Below are positions 39,897-52,259 of a DNA stretch of 64,000 nt, in pieces. A program made the translations under genes and the position numbers. Positions within the stretch are counted from its first letter, which is position 1. The number at the start of each line of letters is the position of its first letter. Source of the stretch: Corythucha ciliata (Eukaryota; Arthropoda; Insecta; Hemiptera; Tingidae). The DNA lies in assembly GCA_038030265.1 (NCBI GenBank), contig CM075943.1, positions 26,226,001-26,290,000 on the forward strand, written 5' to 3'. Under the pieces are notes generated by a model. That model searched no databases and had not been told where the DNA came from. It worked only from the letters and a program-made list of their open reading frames with translations.

Positions 39897-42800
39897 ATGG
39901 ACGCGTTTTACAAAGCCTTGAGTTTGTACAAGAAAAGAAAGTATGAGAAATGTACCGAAATATGCACAGAACTTCTGGCCAAAAATCCGTACGATCAGGT
40001 AAACAACGAACTTGATGCTCCCCCCCCCCATAATCTTCACCAAATTAGCCCCTAATACATAACATAATTATATACATATAAATGCAATGCCGACTTAAGG
40101 TCTATTCACACACATCAGTGCCGTGAACGGGACGTGACCCGTCCGTGTCCCGGACAAGTAAAATATTATTCTCATATGGGAATTGAGAGGCTCGTTCTCA
40201 CATATCCGGCACGTGTCCCTTCAATAATATTTTATTTGCCGGACGAGGCACGTCCCGTTCACGGCACTCATGTGTGTGCATCGACCTTTAATCTGTCTGT
40301 TCCAACCTACCCTAGAACTTGTTCGGAAATGTCACAGAATCATCTCCTGCCAATGAAACGCAATACTACGGTAAAATGGTTCTGGAACGGTTCCGAACGA
40401 GTTCAATGTGTAAGTTGGAAGAAACTTAATATTCAGCCAAACGTTAAGCCGGGTTTAGGCGTTCCAACCCAAGCCAAGGCCAGCGACACCATAGCCACTG
40501 GTTTCAAGCACGTGTACAGTGTCGCTCTCACTTCTCAGAGAGGGGTATTAGGATCTAGGCCCCGTTCACAAGCTCTATATGTATGCGTTCTGTGGAGTCT
40601 ACGCAAACAAATTGATTCCCTTGAAATGAAGCATTTTGATAGGTTGTGTAGACTCCATAGACGCATAGCATTATGGTTTGTGAACGGGGCTTTACCGCTA
40701 CTAATCGGCTTGATGGCTCGAAAATTCCAGTTTTTTGTTTGTTTTGGTTTTTACACACGTACACCCACACGCACAAAATGTTGACGGGGTGATGTTAAGT
40801 GTCTTTTTGTCGAAATCAACCCCAAATGTTGGGGCTCATTGGACAAAAAAGGTCTCTCCTCCTTTATCGACCCTTGATATCAGACGATTCGGCCCACAAA
40901 GTCAAGATTGGGGTGACCAGAAAGTTTATAGCGTTTTCCATTCGCATAAAACTCAGCGCCGGAGCCGAGCATTTCCATCCGTCTTCTCTGAATATGGTTA
41001 CAGAGAAGACGAGTGGAAATACTCGGCTCCAGAACAGAATTTTATGCGAATGGAAAACGCCGTTATTTTCAAGCCCCCCCAGAAATATCAACTCTGTGTG
41101 AGATTGGCTAGTTGACTCCACGGAACCGCACATCGGGTCTTCCAATAATAGGGTAATAGGGGGTCATGACAAGGGAATCTCTTGTCACGACGTAAGGCGC
41201 CCAAGAGGTCGATGGGACCTAGATGGAAGACACTAGTGGGGAAAATGGGGTTTTGAGAGGGGGGGCAAATCTGAAGCTTGCTAGCAGCTGTGATTCCTTA
41301 TACTTAATTCTTTTACTTTATCGCGTTCAAAGGCATCGTGGATTCTCAAAATGCAAGCGCTGACCCACCAACTAATGGTGGACGACATTGAAGCCGAAGA
41401 GGACGGCCTGGCTGACACACTACTCGACACCGAGACTTTGGCGCAGGCGGCTCGACCCGGCACATCGTTGAAAACGGCCGCGGCTGTGGGGCCGCAAACT
41501 GCCACCGCGGCCGGTATGCGTCCGCGAGGGTCGACGGGTCGGCCCGTAAGCGGCATGGTTCGCCCGGCGACACAGTCTGGTCGTTCGACCTCTCTAGAAA
41601 ACGCCCTCAGGACACCGCGCACTGCGCGTTCGGCTCGCCCTGTGACGTCCCATGCCGCCCGCACCATTCGACTGGGCACAGCGTCGATGATGTCTCAACC
41701 CGATGGACCTTTCATTCAGGTCAGTTGTATCACAGTTATGAGAGCGGGTTAAACTAGCGAACTTTTTATAGGTCGCCCGGTTAAACCTACCAAAGTACGC
41801 AGCGATGGAGGGCATCGCGAAACCACTATTTATGTACATATTTTACCACGAAAATGACGTTCGAAACGTAATTATTACATCGAAATCAAATCAGTCACTA
41901 TCACGCTAACATTTTTAACAATAAAAGGCCTTAGACCTAGCGGTCGAAGCAACCAAAGCAGCCGAATTTAGAGACTGGTGGTGGAAAGTGGCCTTGGCCA
42001 AATGCTACACAACTCTAGGGCTGACACGCGATGCTGAGCAACAGCTACGCTCGGCAATACGACAAATGCCCGCGATTGATTCATTTCTACGTCTGGTCCG
42101 CCTGTACACGAGAATTGACCAACCGTTGAACGTGATCGAACTATGTAGCGTCGCTTTACAATATTTCCCCAATGAAGTGACCCTGTCCCAAGAGATGGCC
42201 AGGTACATCCCCCCTTTCCACAAAAAATCATGCACTTGGAGCACTTTTTCATGTTCTTTTCCGTCTCAAGAGTGTTGGAAGGACTAAATAACATGCCAGC
42301 CTCCGTCGCCTATTACCGAGAGATTCTCGATGAAGACGCCACTCACATCGAAGCAATTGCTTGCATAGCAGTAAATTATTTTTATTGCGACCAACCAGAA
42401 GTCGCTCTGTGTTTCTACAGGTAGGCTTTAAACTATTTTTGTTAACGTTTTATAAACAAAAATTCGGCGGTTTCAAGACGACTCCTACAAATGGGGCTGT
42501 ACAACGCCGAGCTATTCAACAATCTCGGCCTATGCTGTTACTACGCCCAACACTACGACATGGTTGTCAATTGTTTCGAGAGAGCCTTGAGCTTAGCAGT
42601 CAATGACGACGCCGCTGAAGTTTGGTACAACGTTTCCCACATCGCCATAGTAAAAGTTTACTTTTAGTAAATCGAAAGCAGGCTGTTAATTCGTCGGTTA
42701 CACACACGCATAGGGAGTGGGCGATTTAATGGTCGCGATTCAATGCCTTAGGCTTTGTTTGTCAATTGACTCGAACTACGCTCCGGCCTACAACAACCTG

Positions 42801-43096
42801 GCAGTGCTGATGTACAGGAAGGGGCAAACTAAAGACGCCGTGGGTTATTTTCAAGCGGCTCAAACTATGGGCTCGTACCTTTTTGAACCGTTTTACAATC
42901 ACGCTTTGATTGCGAAAGAAGTAAAATTGCAAGTTACTGCGCTATAATAATAGGAACTGAAAAATGATTGTTTTTACAGGCTGGAGACTATCAAACGAGT
43001 TATACAGTCATACAGAAAGGGCTCAAGTCATACCCGAGCCACGTGCCATCTAACGATCTGTTGAAAGCAATCGAAAAGCGTTTCCATAGTCTGTAA
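39897..43096 (+). CDS. TTC8: Bardet-Biedl syndrome 8 protein / TTC8 (BBSome subunit)
   Basis: A TPR subunit of the BBSome, the coat that moves membrane proteins in cilia. Exons: 39897-39998, 41333-41719, 41772-41867, 41928-42202, 42271-42420, 42478-42649, 42714-42920, 42980-43096; phases agree, giving 501 aa (human about 541). The N-terminal TPR (LYKKRKYEKCTEICTELLAK, NPYDQ) is followed by a basic Pro/Gly/Thr-rich linker (RPGTSLK, RPATQSGR, ALRTPRTARSARPVTS, RLGTASM) that closely follows vertebrate TTC8. Then come FRDWWWKVALAKCY and TPR units through IEAIACIAVNYFYCDQPEVA, YNAELFNNLGLCCYYAQ and YAPAYNNLAVLMYRKG. Intron 1 (1.33 kb) carries three MITEs; the other introns are 50-68 bp. Its presence suggests ciliated cells or sensory cilia. 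Confidence 0.96.
40098..40287. mobile_element. MITE with TTA duplication (PIF-type) in TTC8 intron 1
   Basis: Inverted ends AGGTCTATTCACACACAT / AGGTCGATGCACACACAT are flanked by TTA at 40095-40097 and 40288-40290. Internal arms share GTGCCGTGAACGGGACGTG. Length 190 bp. Confidence 0.8.
40558..40691. mobile_element. MITE in TTC8 intron 1
   Basis: Inverted ends GGCCCCGTTCACAA / TTGTGAACGGGGC with arms of about 45 bp. No coding content. Confidence 0.7.
40931..41060. mobile_element. Hairpin MITE in TTC8 intron 1
   Basis: Arms GCGTTTTCCATTCGCATAAA and inverse with about 55-bp complementarity. A distant relative (GTGTTTTCCATTCAATGC) is at 60110-60240. Confidence 0.75.
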
Positions 43097-43118
43097 AAAA
43101 AAAAACCCTAAATTTTGT

Positions 43119-43981
43119 CTAATCGAGATGTTTTAAAATTCCTTGACGGATTAGCGGCTCGCATTGAGCGCGAGGCATCAAGTGAAGGCTGTTTTTACTC
43201 AAAACCACAACCTCTCCCGATTCCAGTTCAATTTTTCCGTAATCTTTCAGGCAGAGCACCTTAAAAAGTCAACAAAACAGTTAAAATCTGAGACAAACCC
43301 CTGAGACTGGGAAGGGGTGTATACTTGGATGTAAACGTTCTTAGGGGGTTGCATGTCCATCATCAAATTTAAACCATTTCTACCGCCAATCTTTTTCATA
43401 TAGGACGCCAAAGCCTTGCTGTACGCGTTAAACCAAGACATTTCGTGATCGCTCATGTTGGCTTTAATTTCAGGAGGAAGGATGCTTCCAAACTCCCAAC
43501 GCATATCCCGCAATCTTTGAAGTCTGTTCCATCTTAATTATATGGGGGGGAGGGGGATGAAAAGCGCGATGAAGACGATTTTTAACGTTTTAAGGGGTCT
43601 CTTACTGGTACGCTAATAAGCATCGTTTGTCACGTTCCAGAGCGCCGTTCCTGGCCTTTATAGCCGCCAGGTAATTGTTTGAGTCAGGATTGTACGTGGT
43701 GTTCCTGGAAATGGAAGAACCAATTCAACTATAAACACAGCGTCTGACAGAGCAGCATTTGGGCTTAATTACTCACATAATTTCCTCAATAAATCTGTTC
43801 AGGGTTCGCATTTCCTCCAAAATGACTCGAATAGCATCGTCCTTCAGACAAAAGATTTTAAAAATGACTTCTAGCAGTTTCGAACACGAAATGAAAGTAT
43901 TTTACTCACATTGTACGGTGGTAATGAGTCCTTGCAACGCTCAAGTTCCTTCAGTAAGCCACAGGCTTTGTCACCCCACAT
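43119..43981 (-). CDS. GINS1: GINS complex subunit 1 (PSF1)
   Basis: A subunit of the GINS tetramer of the CMG replicative helicase. Exons on the minus strand: 43910-43981, 43777-43841, 43606-43704, 43325-43532, 43119-43259; phases agree, giving 194 aa (human 196). Matching segments: MWGDKACGLLKELERC at the start, AIRVILEEMRTLNRF, YLAAIKARNGALERDKRCLL, RLQRLRDMRWEFGSILP, HEMSWFNAYSKALASYM, LMMDMQPPKNVYIQV, then LCLKDYGKIELESGEVVVL and a C-terminal B domain ending LIRQGILKHLD. The last intron is 65 bp. It converges on TTC8 with only 22 bp between the two stop codons, so the 3' UTRs must overlap. Confidence 0.95.
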
Positions 43982-44996
43982 AATTATTTCGCGGATTCCA
44001 GTCACTTATAATTATATAAGTTACTTGTACAGTTGATTTTGATTACGTCCAAAAACCTGCTCCAAATCTTGGAGCTTTAACAATGTTATCAGCCCACAAA
44101 AGGCGGGAGCCCGCGCCCCGCGTGCCAACATTTTACACACAGAGAATCAACACACTCGTACACTCATGACTCAACGGTCTATGCCTAACACGCTCGGACG
44201 ATATGTGCCGACAGTTTTTTTGTGTGTGCAAGATACTGTCAGGTTTTTTGACCGAAGGAATACGTTTCTGCGACTTAATGGAGAGCTTCGGATCTGAATT
44301 TGCGGTTTTAGTGCTAGGCGTTAACAGTTTGACAACGTGTACTAGTAAGAGTCAGGTGGGGGGGGGGGGATATTCAAAAGGTTTCCAACCCGGAAGTTCT
44401 GGAGAGAAGGAGAGACCAAAAAGTACATAGAGACCCAAATATGCCGGTACAAAAAGAAAAAAAGGGGCAAACCTTTCAAAGTCGACAGAATCGCTGCGCT
44501 CGTAATAAAACCAACTTTGCGTTTTGCGACAATTGCTCTTTCAAAAGTCATATTTTGGGCATCTGGCTAATTAAAAACGAATTTTCACGGATGTGGTCCT
44601 TAGAAAAACTAATTTGACTTGAAACTAGTTTGACTTCATAATTTTAAGAAATATAGTAGCAATAGAACACAAGCCGGGACGAAATGCGTCCCCGGGATGA
44701 TCTTGCCAAACAGGCACGCGGCGAGGCACGGTAGGCAACCATGTAATAACTGCACGGCCTACATTCGATAAGGAATTAAACGACTACAAGGGCTGACCAA
44801 AGAAAAGTTAAGTCGTTAATTTCCTTATCGAATAAAATCAAACATTTGAAGGGCATTAAATTCATGTATATGTATCTTGCACGGCCTTTGGTTGCGCGGC
44901 ACCGCACCGTCCAAGCGTGGCAAAGCATCCAAAAAGACCGGCTTCACGAGGAGAACTGAGGTACTTCGAGGATTGGCTCTTTCCACAAAGAAAGAA
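43982..44996. other. No recognisable gene
   Basis: Upstream of PSF1, so its promoter should be at the left edge. A poly-G run is near 44358. Open frames lack family motifs. Confidence 0.4.
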
Positions 44997-47339
44997 AAAA
45001 AAGAAATAAAAAATAAAAAAATAAATAATAAAAACGTCACCGCGTGCGTTCAGCCAAGTAAAGCTTTGTAAATTTTGCTCTCTCAAAAACCAATTTCGAG
45101 GAGTTCACTGAAATTGGTGTAGTGAAAGAGCCAAATCCACGAAATTTGATTTTTGTATGATACTCTACCCCCAAAGTTTATTTTGAAAGAGCTAAATCAA
45201 CGAAATATATTATATATACACATATATACATATACTATATCCCCAAGTATGAAAACCACAAGCTCGTCGTCCACAGAGGGCAGGAAACAATTGAGGTTGC
45301 CCCCAAAAATCGTTAGAACCGGCCAAAATCGCAGGCGTCATGAGCGTTTTTACGTTGTTCTTTGTTTATTCTGAGAACTCCAAAGGGTCGGCCTATCCCT
45401 AAGTCATGTTCTTATACCAATAAGAAACATTTATAACGTATACAGGGTGATTCAGGAGGAATGTGACAAACTTGCACAGGTGATAGTGCGTACCTGGTCG
45501 CACAAAAAACGTCATATAGACGCATGGCCGAAAATGCTTTGGTTACGAGACACGAGCATTTTCCTGTTGTTTCCCAGTTTCATCAGTTTTTACGGTAATT
45601 GTCGTGTTCAAGGCTCACCGTTAGTGGTTAGACAAAAAATGACGGTTGATTCGGAAAGAGGAAAAAATCCTGTTCCTGAAACCACCATGAAAATCAAAAA
45701 ATGTCGCTCGCGCGTGGCTATTTCAGCCACGTGAAAAGTGAAAAAAGTATTTTTTTGAAATTACCTATACATTTCACATCGGTATCAATCAGCTGCTAGT
45801 GCACGCATCGACGGGCAAAGTTGTGGAAAACTACCCCGTTCTGTGTACTTTCGAACGGTGTCGTGATAAATGAAGTTTGCAACCCTCCGACTTTAGCAAT
45901 CAAGTTTAAATGCAAAAAAATGTAAACTTGCTCTGTTAAAATAAGCCAAATAGGTCAGGGTAAATGTCCTTTCCTTGGGGTATTGCGTTCCTACGATCAT
46001 GCTCCTCTCAATGCCTGAAATTAGGATTCAATTGACAACGAGGTTTTCCATACATGGAATGTGAGTTGAGGTGGTAGGTGGTGGATGAACAGCGTTTGGG
46101 TTTAAATTATGGACTTGGACATTTCACCTTATCAGATTCAGCCGGTACCCGTTGTACACTCATATCTCTCATTCACGGAGTTCATTGAATATCGTTTGTC
46201 CCTCCAACTTGTATGATGTCAATTTACAGTAACAACCTTAAGTTGAAATAACAACATAACATCATTTAGTGTTCAAAAATTCCCCCCCCCCCTTGTGGAC
46301 ACTCGGACGCTCTTTTCTGTAAAGCTCTGGTGGCTCGACGAATTTTGGCATGTCGTTGTCTGATCGATTCAGCACAGGCCACAACCTTGTTGATCAGCTC
46401 TTCGCGTTTGCTGGGCTTGTGTTCGTATACCATTGTTTTCATCCATTGTTTGAGACAGTAATCGAGGAACGTTAGGTCAGGACGCCTCGCAGACCCGTTA
46501 ATTGGTCCTCCTCACCCACAATATGCTGAACTGAGCTGATTCTGATGAGATAGAACGGCCAAGTCCCCGTTCAAGTCCTAACGTAGCAGTTCATCCACGG
46601 CGTCTCTCATGGTGACCCTCGCGTAGTGAATTGAATTCTTACTTTTACTTCAAACATTGAGGGGAGCATGCTCGGAGGAACACAATACCCTAAGGAAAGG
46701 ACATTTACCCTGATCTATTCGTTTTGTTTTATCAAAGCAAGTTACATTTTTTTGCACTGGAACTTGATTGCTAAAGTTGGAGGGTTGCAAACTTCAACTA
46801 TCAGCAGGGCTGGGCAGTAATTGAATTACATGTAATTGAATTACGTAATTCAATTACAATTAGTAATTGGTAATTTTTAATTGATAACAACACGCCATTG
46901 TAATCGATAATTTGTAATTAAAAGCACTTTTTCTAGTGATTTGTAATTAACAATTACCAATTACATTTCCATCTTCAGAGCCAATATTACTTCGAAAACT
47001 CAGCGGGTACTATTTCGCGCCTTACCTGGAGCTTTTGGAGGAGTTTTTGCATGAAATTCTCTGAAAAAAAAAGAGTTTCAAAGCAATTATGACGCGAGCG
47101 ATATCCTCGAGCTTAGGGTTGCCAATTTGAAATTTGAGAAAAACGGTACAAAAGTTTCATCGAAACCCCAAACCAGTGGCGTAAGTAGGAATTAGTCTTG
47201 GGGGGGGGGGAAGGATCAGATTGAAAGGAGGCGGGTAATTTCACATTTTAGTCATCATTCCACCCAGCCAGCACACTCTTGAATCTGGACATCTTGCTGG
47301 CCTCATCATAGCCTCAATCTCTCCTTTAAGGCCGATTTT

Positions 47340-48470
47340 TGGACTCTACCCGTAAATTAGCGCTTTTCTCAATTTTGGTCGAGTGTATCGTTCTTCCCAA
47401 TTTCAGCCGCAGATTAGCGGTTTTGCCCCATTCCCTTCCATAGCCATGAATTTGCGCATTTTCTCAACTTTAGCAGCAAAGTATCGTTTTTATCCTGAGA
47501 GCGATGTTTCTTAGTTATCCACGTTTTCCTCAATTTCAGCAGCGTATTACCGATTTTTTAATCTTTTTACCAGGGGATAAGCACTTTTCTCAGTTTCAGC
47601 TGGAAATTAACGTTTTTCTTTAGTGTTTTCCTCAATATTAGCCGCAAAATAGGGGGACTTTTCACGAATTACGATGTTTTTGTTTCACCATACGCAATGC
47701 ATGAGCGATTTTCCTCAGTTTACTCGGGAATTAGCGGTTTCTTCATCTATTGCCAAATTGTTTTTTTTTTCAATTTCAGCCTGAAAAGCTACCTTCAGAA
47801 TCCGCAAATTGGCGTATATTCAGTTTTTGGTGCAAATAAGAATTTTTCTCAATTTCAACCGCGAATTAGCGCTTTTTTTAAATTGTAGCGGCGACGTGTC
47901 GTGGCGTTTCAAACCTGTGTATTAGCGAATTTTCTCAATTTCAGTCACAAATTGGCGTCTGGCGCAATTTCAGCTGTAAATTGGCGATTTTTTCCATTCT
48001 TAGCCGCGAATTAGCAATTTTCTCAATTTTTAGGCTTAAAATTAACCTTTCTCTTAATTTTGACCAGGGCCCTACTGCACAATGTTTTATTAGCTAATAA
48101 TATAGCTAATATTAGCTAATAAAACAGCTGTGAAATTAGCTAATAAAACATTGTGCAATAGGGCCCAGGCTGATTATTTTATTTTCTAAATATTACCCGC
48201 AAATTAGCGGGTTTTCACATTATACCACTGCATTAGCAATTTTGTAAAACTTTTATAGATATAGATTATTGCTTCTTTTCAGTTCTAGCCTTGAATTAGC
48301 GTAATTTTTAACATTGTACTATAGTCATGCATGACTTTGCCATTTTTCTGATTTTAGCCGCAAAAATGCCTTCAGAGGGTACGAATTTAAATTATAAATG
48401 TAAATTTTTTTTTCAAACCAAAAAATGTACATCTGTCCATCATTTTCTGTCAAAAAATCATCATTTTAGT
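47340..48470 (+). repeat. ATTAGCG degenerate tandem array, left part
   Basis: Same kind of unit as 33590-34560 (CAATTTCAGCCGCGAATTAG-like, every 35-60 bp). It is continued at 52260-52930 after the inserted HINE-like element. Confidence 0.7.
48067..48166. mobile_element. 100-bp MITE
   Basis: GGGCCCTACTGCACAATGTT and inverse, with internal TTAGCTAATA repeats. Inserted in the array. Confidence 0.8.
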
Positions 48471-48610
48471 GCATTTCATTCAAAAAATGCACTATTGGTC
48501 TCGCCCTGATGGTCGCACATATGGGTTGTGATACTTTTTTTTCACTTTTCAGAACCCCTAGAACACGAATCCGAGATCGGTTCGATTTGCTACACACACA
48601 CATATATATA

Positions 48611-51271
48611 CAGGGTGTTTGAGGTTAGTGTGGCAATACTGAACCACGTGATGAATTAGGTCATTTAGCATCGATTTCACGAAATACACTATTATCGATA
48701 GTCAATTTGTTTTCGAGATATCGAATAAAAACTGATGTTTTCATGATTAGCTCTTTTTTTTCAAATTTGACTTGATGTGTCACCGCACGAGGTTAATTTG
48801 GACAAAGTGAATAGTGCGTTGGAAACAGGACAAAATTGCCTTCAAAATGAGCCCAAAAGAATTGGTGATTGTCCAATTTTGATCGGCATATCAGTCGATC
48901 AAAATCTCCCAAAAGGCGTTTTGCGTTTTTCTCCTGCCTACTCTTCCGCTTCTAATTCTTCTAACCTCAGTGGCATCAAACGTTCAGATGAATGGAAAAA
49001 ATCTGCAATTTGTCAGCTTTCCAACGATGTCCTACAATTGCCATCTACTGCTTTTACTTCCACATAAATCAGCAAACAACGTGAAAAAAATCGGGACGCG
49101 AGGCTAGAGTGCCATAATGGTTTCCGACATTTATGTACTTCTGGGGCCGTTCTTTGTTTTAATTATGATCACTGTTGTTCTTGACAGTACTATGCCTTAA
49201 CATGAACCACCAAACACCTTAAATCATAGCAAATTCAAATCAGAAATAACATTATTGGGAGAAAATCCGTTCATGCTTCGAGTCGGTGTCACAAGCTTCG
49301 TACGCGGCTTCGAATCCGCATTTCATTCACCAGAGACCATCCATTAATTACTACACCTGCCAAGTCAAAAACATATGAAAAAAGTCGCCGGTTAACGATA
49401 CAGTTATTGCGTTGTTCATAGTTGTTTTGCTATTGACCGTGAGTCCTTTGATCAGTGGCATAATTCTGATATTGGTGATTGTTACATTTATCGTCGAAAA
49501 TGGTTGAATTCACCAACGAGGAATACGCTGATATAATTTATTTCTACGGCAGAGCGGATGGAAACTCGCTCCAGGCTCGACGCTTGTACCTCGAACGCTT
49601 CCCCAATCGTCGAACCCCTCATCGAAACGTGTTTTCCCAGGCATACAACCGATTTAAAGAAACAGGATCGTGTAAACGTAGGCGTCGGGAAGCTAGGGGC
49701 TACCACGTAGAAATAGAAACTGAGGAAAACGTTTTAGGATTCTTCGAGGAGCATCCCGGTGGGAGTATTAGAGAAGCGGCCCACGAATTTAATTTAACAG
49801 TGTGGAGAGTTTGGAAAATTCTTAAAAAAAATAATAAATACCCTTTCCACTACACTCCAGTCCAGGGGCTTGAACCTGGTGACGAAGGCCGACGGCTTAT
49901 GTTTGCTCAAACGATTTTGCGCCTAGACGCCCAAGATGGAAACTTCCTGAAGACTATTCTATGGACTGACGAGTCCACATTTACCAAGGAAGGGATCGCG
50001 AACTTCCACAATATGCATTACTGGAACGACAGAAATGAAAACCCACACGCGAAAAGGCAAATGAGTTTTCAAACCAGATTTAGCGTGAATCTGTGGGCTG
50101 GGGCGATTGGGGATCATTTGGTCGGTCCTTTCATCTTTCCTGATAAGTTAAATGGAGAAATGTATTTGGAGTTTCTCCGAAATGAACTTCCAGGCCTCCT
50201 GGAGGATATTCCTTTGGACATTCGATCCCGCATGAACTTTCAGCACCATGGGTGCCCCGCTCACTTCCGTCGATCCGTCAGGGAATTTCTTGACGAAAGG
50301 TTCCCCAACAAGTGGATAGGCAGGGGAGGGCCAATCCCGTGGCCGCCTAGGTCCCCTGACCTAACACCATTAGACTTTCATGTGTGGGGACGGCTGAAGG
50401 AACTAGTTTATACTGAAGAGATAGAAACGCGCGAAATGTTATTGGGAAGAATCGACATCGCTACCCAAACACTGCGACGAGAGTGGAAGCTGCGTATAAC
50501 CACAACTGAAGTTAGGAAGATGGCGAGGATGTGCTTAAGGTGTAATGGTGGCCATTTTGAACATTTGAAGTGAGAGATACAAATTATAAATAAATGCTCA
50601 TTTTTGTTGAGTTTTCTTAAAATTTCTTCCATGAAGCAGACATGACCTTGGCCGACAATAATATCCAATTTATACGACGTAGCACTATCAACAATAATGA
50701 TGATTAAAGATTAAAAAAAAAATTAAATAAAAAAAAGTACCTACACACAAGAGTTTGATACTATTATCGTTTTTTAACCTAGCGTCCCGATTTTTTTCAC
50801 GTTGTTTGCTGATTTATGTGGAAGTAAAAGCAGTAGATGGCAATTGTAGGACATCGTTGGAAAGCTGACAAATTGCAGATGTTTTTCCATTCATCTGAAC
50901 GTTTGATGCCACTGAGGTTAGAAGAATTAGAAGCGGAAGAGTAGGCAGGAGAAAAACGCAAAACGCCTTTTGGGAGATTTTGATCGACTGATATGCCGAT
51001 CAAAATTGGACAATCACCAATTCTTTTGGGCTCATTTTGAAGGCAATTTTGTCCTGTTTCCAACGCACTATTCACTTTGTCCAAATTAACCTCGTGCGGT
51101 GACACATCAAGTCAAATTTGAAAAAAAAGAGCTAATCATGAAAACATCAGTTTTTATTCGATATCTCGAAAACAAATTGACTATCGATAATAGTGTATTT
51201 CGTGAAATCGATGCTAAATGACCTAATTCATCACGTGGTTCAGTATTGCCACACTAACCTCAAACACCCTG
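48611..51271 (+). mobile_element. Tc1/mariner-type element (DD41D spacing), long TIRs
   Basis: Ends CAGGGTGTTTGAGGTTAGTG and inverse, in TA dinucleotides of a microsatellite. The inverted repeats are about 490 bp (48611 to about 49106; about 50783 to 51271) and nearly identical. One full-length transposase frame lies between. It is the innermost element of the nest and looks the youngest. Confidence 0.9.
49500..50573 (+). CDS. Tc1/mariner-type transposase, full-length frame with D-to-H change
   Basis: A cut-and-paste transposase for the surrounding element. An uninterrupted frame of 357 aa from MVEFTNEEYAD (an in-frame Met lies 7 codons upstream at 49479). The N-terminus is DUF4817-like (YFYGRADGNSLQARRLYLER, then FPNRRTPHRNVFSQAYNRF), followed by an HTH (SIREAAHEFNLTVWRVWKIL). 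The first catalytic Asp is in TILWTDEST. The second should be in a QHDGxPAH motif, but the codon at 50247-50249 is CAT, giving QHHGCPAHF. The third Asp is in RSPDLTPLDFHVWG, 41 residues further on (DD41D spacing). A single base change would explain the His. The frame is otherwise intact, so it decayed recently or tolerates the change; activity is unlikely. Confidence 0.9.
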   Translation: MVEFTNEEYADIIYFYGRADGNSLQARRLYLERFPNRRTPHRNVFSQAYNRFKETGSCKRRRREARGYHVEIETEENVLGFFEEHPGGSIREAAHEFNLTVWRVWKILKKNNKYPFHYTPVQGLEPGDEGRRLMFAQTILRLDAQDGNFLKTILWTDESTFTKEGIANFHNMHYWNDRNENPHAKRQMSFQTRFSVNLWAGAIGDHLVGPFIFPDKLNGEMYLEFLRNELPGLLEDIPLDIRSRMNFQHHGCPAHFRRSVREFLDERFPNKWIGRGGPIPWPPRSPDLTPLDFHVWGRLKELVYTEEIETREMLLGRIDIATQTLRREWKLRITTTEVRKMARMCLRCNGGHFEHLK

Positions 51272-52259
51272 TATGTATATATATATATATTGCCCCTCGC
51301 TTGTTAGCACGATCACGGTCGCAATTTTTGACTTAGGGCAACCAAATTTGGTCTAAAAATCAATAGCGTGAATATCTCGGACGAGTTCGTGATCCACATG
51401 AATCGGTCCACGGGAACGGTGTGAAAGAGGGGTTTGAATTAGTTGAAAATTCGCTACCGCAGGGCTGTTGCTGCAATTGCCCCCAAAATTGACTCGAGTA
51501 ATGAGAAATGAACGCGCTTTCGTATGAGACCCTAGTGAACCAAATCCGTTAATAATGGCAGTGGAGTTCTCGGCGGAGGGGAGCTATTAAATTAACGCTA
51601 TGCCTTACTGGACTACCCAATTACCAACAAATTTCATTGACATTGTATTTTGAGCCGTCTCTTTTATTTGATTTGCCTACAGCCTAATAAATCTTGAGTA
51701 AAAAATCCTGAGGTGGGCCAAAAAGGGGGGAACAAAAAAAAATTTTTTAAAAATTGTTTCGTATTCGAACCCAGGCACTCCGCATTCCGCAATGGTGAAA
51801 TAATGACATACCATTTAACCTAATGTAACTGATCTGAAAATTAACGTAATCTGAAAAAAGTTTTGTTCCGACAGCAGCCTATCGGGAAAAGTGCATTTCA
51901 TTCATGCGACAATCGAGTCAAACCTCATAAGTTAGAACGATATCAATCAATTAAGAATGAAATTTAGGCCGGGATAAAGATTTTAGTTGCAAATCAGTCC
52001 TCTAACAAGAGTCCGCCTTCCCTAGACAACCAAACTGACTCTGTTTCATTTTTCATTTTCATAATTTTGTTCCCCCTCAGTTGGTGCCAAAAAAGGGGCC
52101 TGCGGTAAAAAGAAACACGATTTTATGATTTTGACTTTCTATACCACGGCCTAAATGTCATTCATAATTGATTGATATCGTTCCAACTTATGAGGTTTGA
52201 CTCGATTGTCGCATGAATGAAATGCACTTTTCCCGACAGGCTGCTGTCGGAACAAAACT

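Larger units (their letters stand above)
48474..52257 (+). mobile_element. HINE-like element, copy D
   Basis: Same order as copy B at 7160-9770: AGTGCATTTCATTC start after TTTT, TA/CA microsatellite, CTTGTTAGCACGATCACGG, tRNA-like piece, internal inverted hairpin end, then GAATGAAATGCAC and the hairpin CCGACAG-GCTG-CTGTCGG. A transposon (48611-51271) sits in its microsatellite. It lacks the PIF element present in copy B (empty TAA at 52004-52006). Confidence 0.6.

Noticed and set aside
40134..40784. 216-codon frame between TTC8 exons 1 and 2
   Set aside because: It crosses two MITEs with perfect inverted ends and has no splice-compatible continuation; the TTC8 phase joins 39998 to 41333.
41281..41679. 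132-codon frame antisense to TTC8 exon 2
   Set aside because: A shadow of the GC-rich TTC8 linker exon, whose sense frame matches TTC8 closely.
48777..49067. 96-codon frame, repeated on the opposite strand at 50797-51105
   Set aside because: The two are the left and right inverted repeats of the DD41D-type element, so the frame is a TIR artefact.
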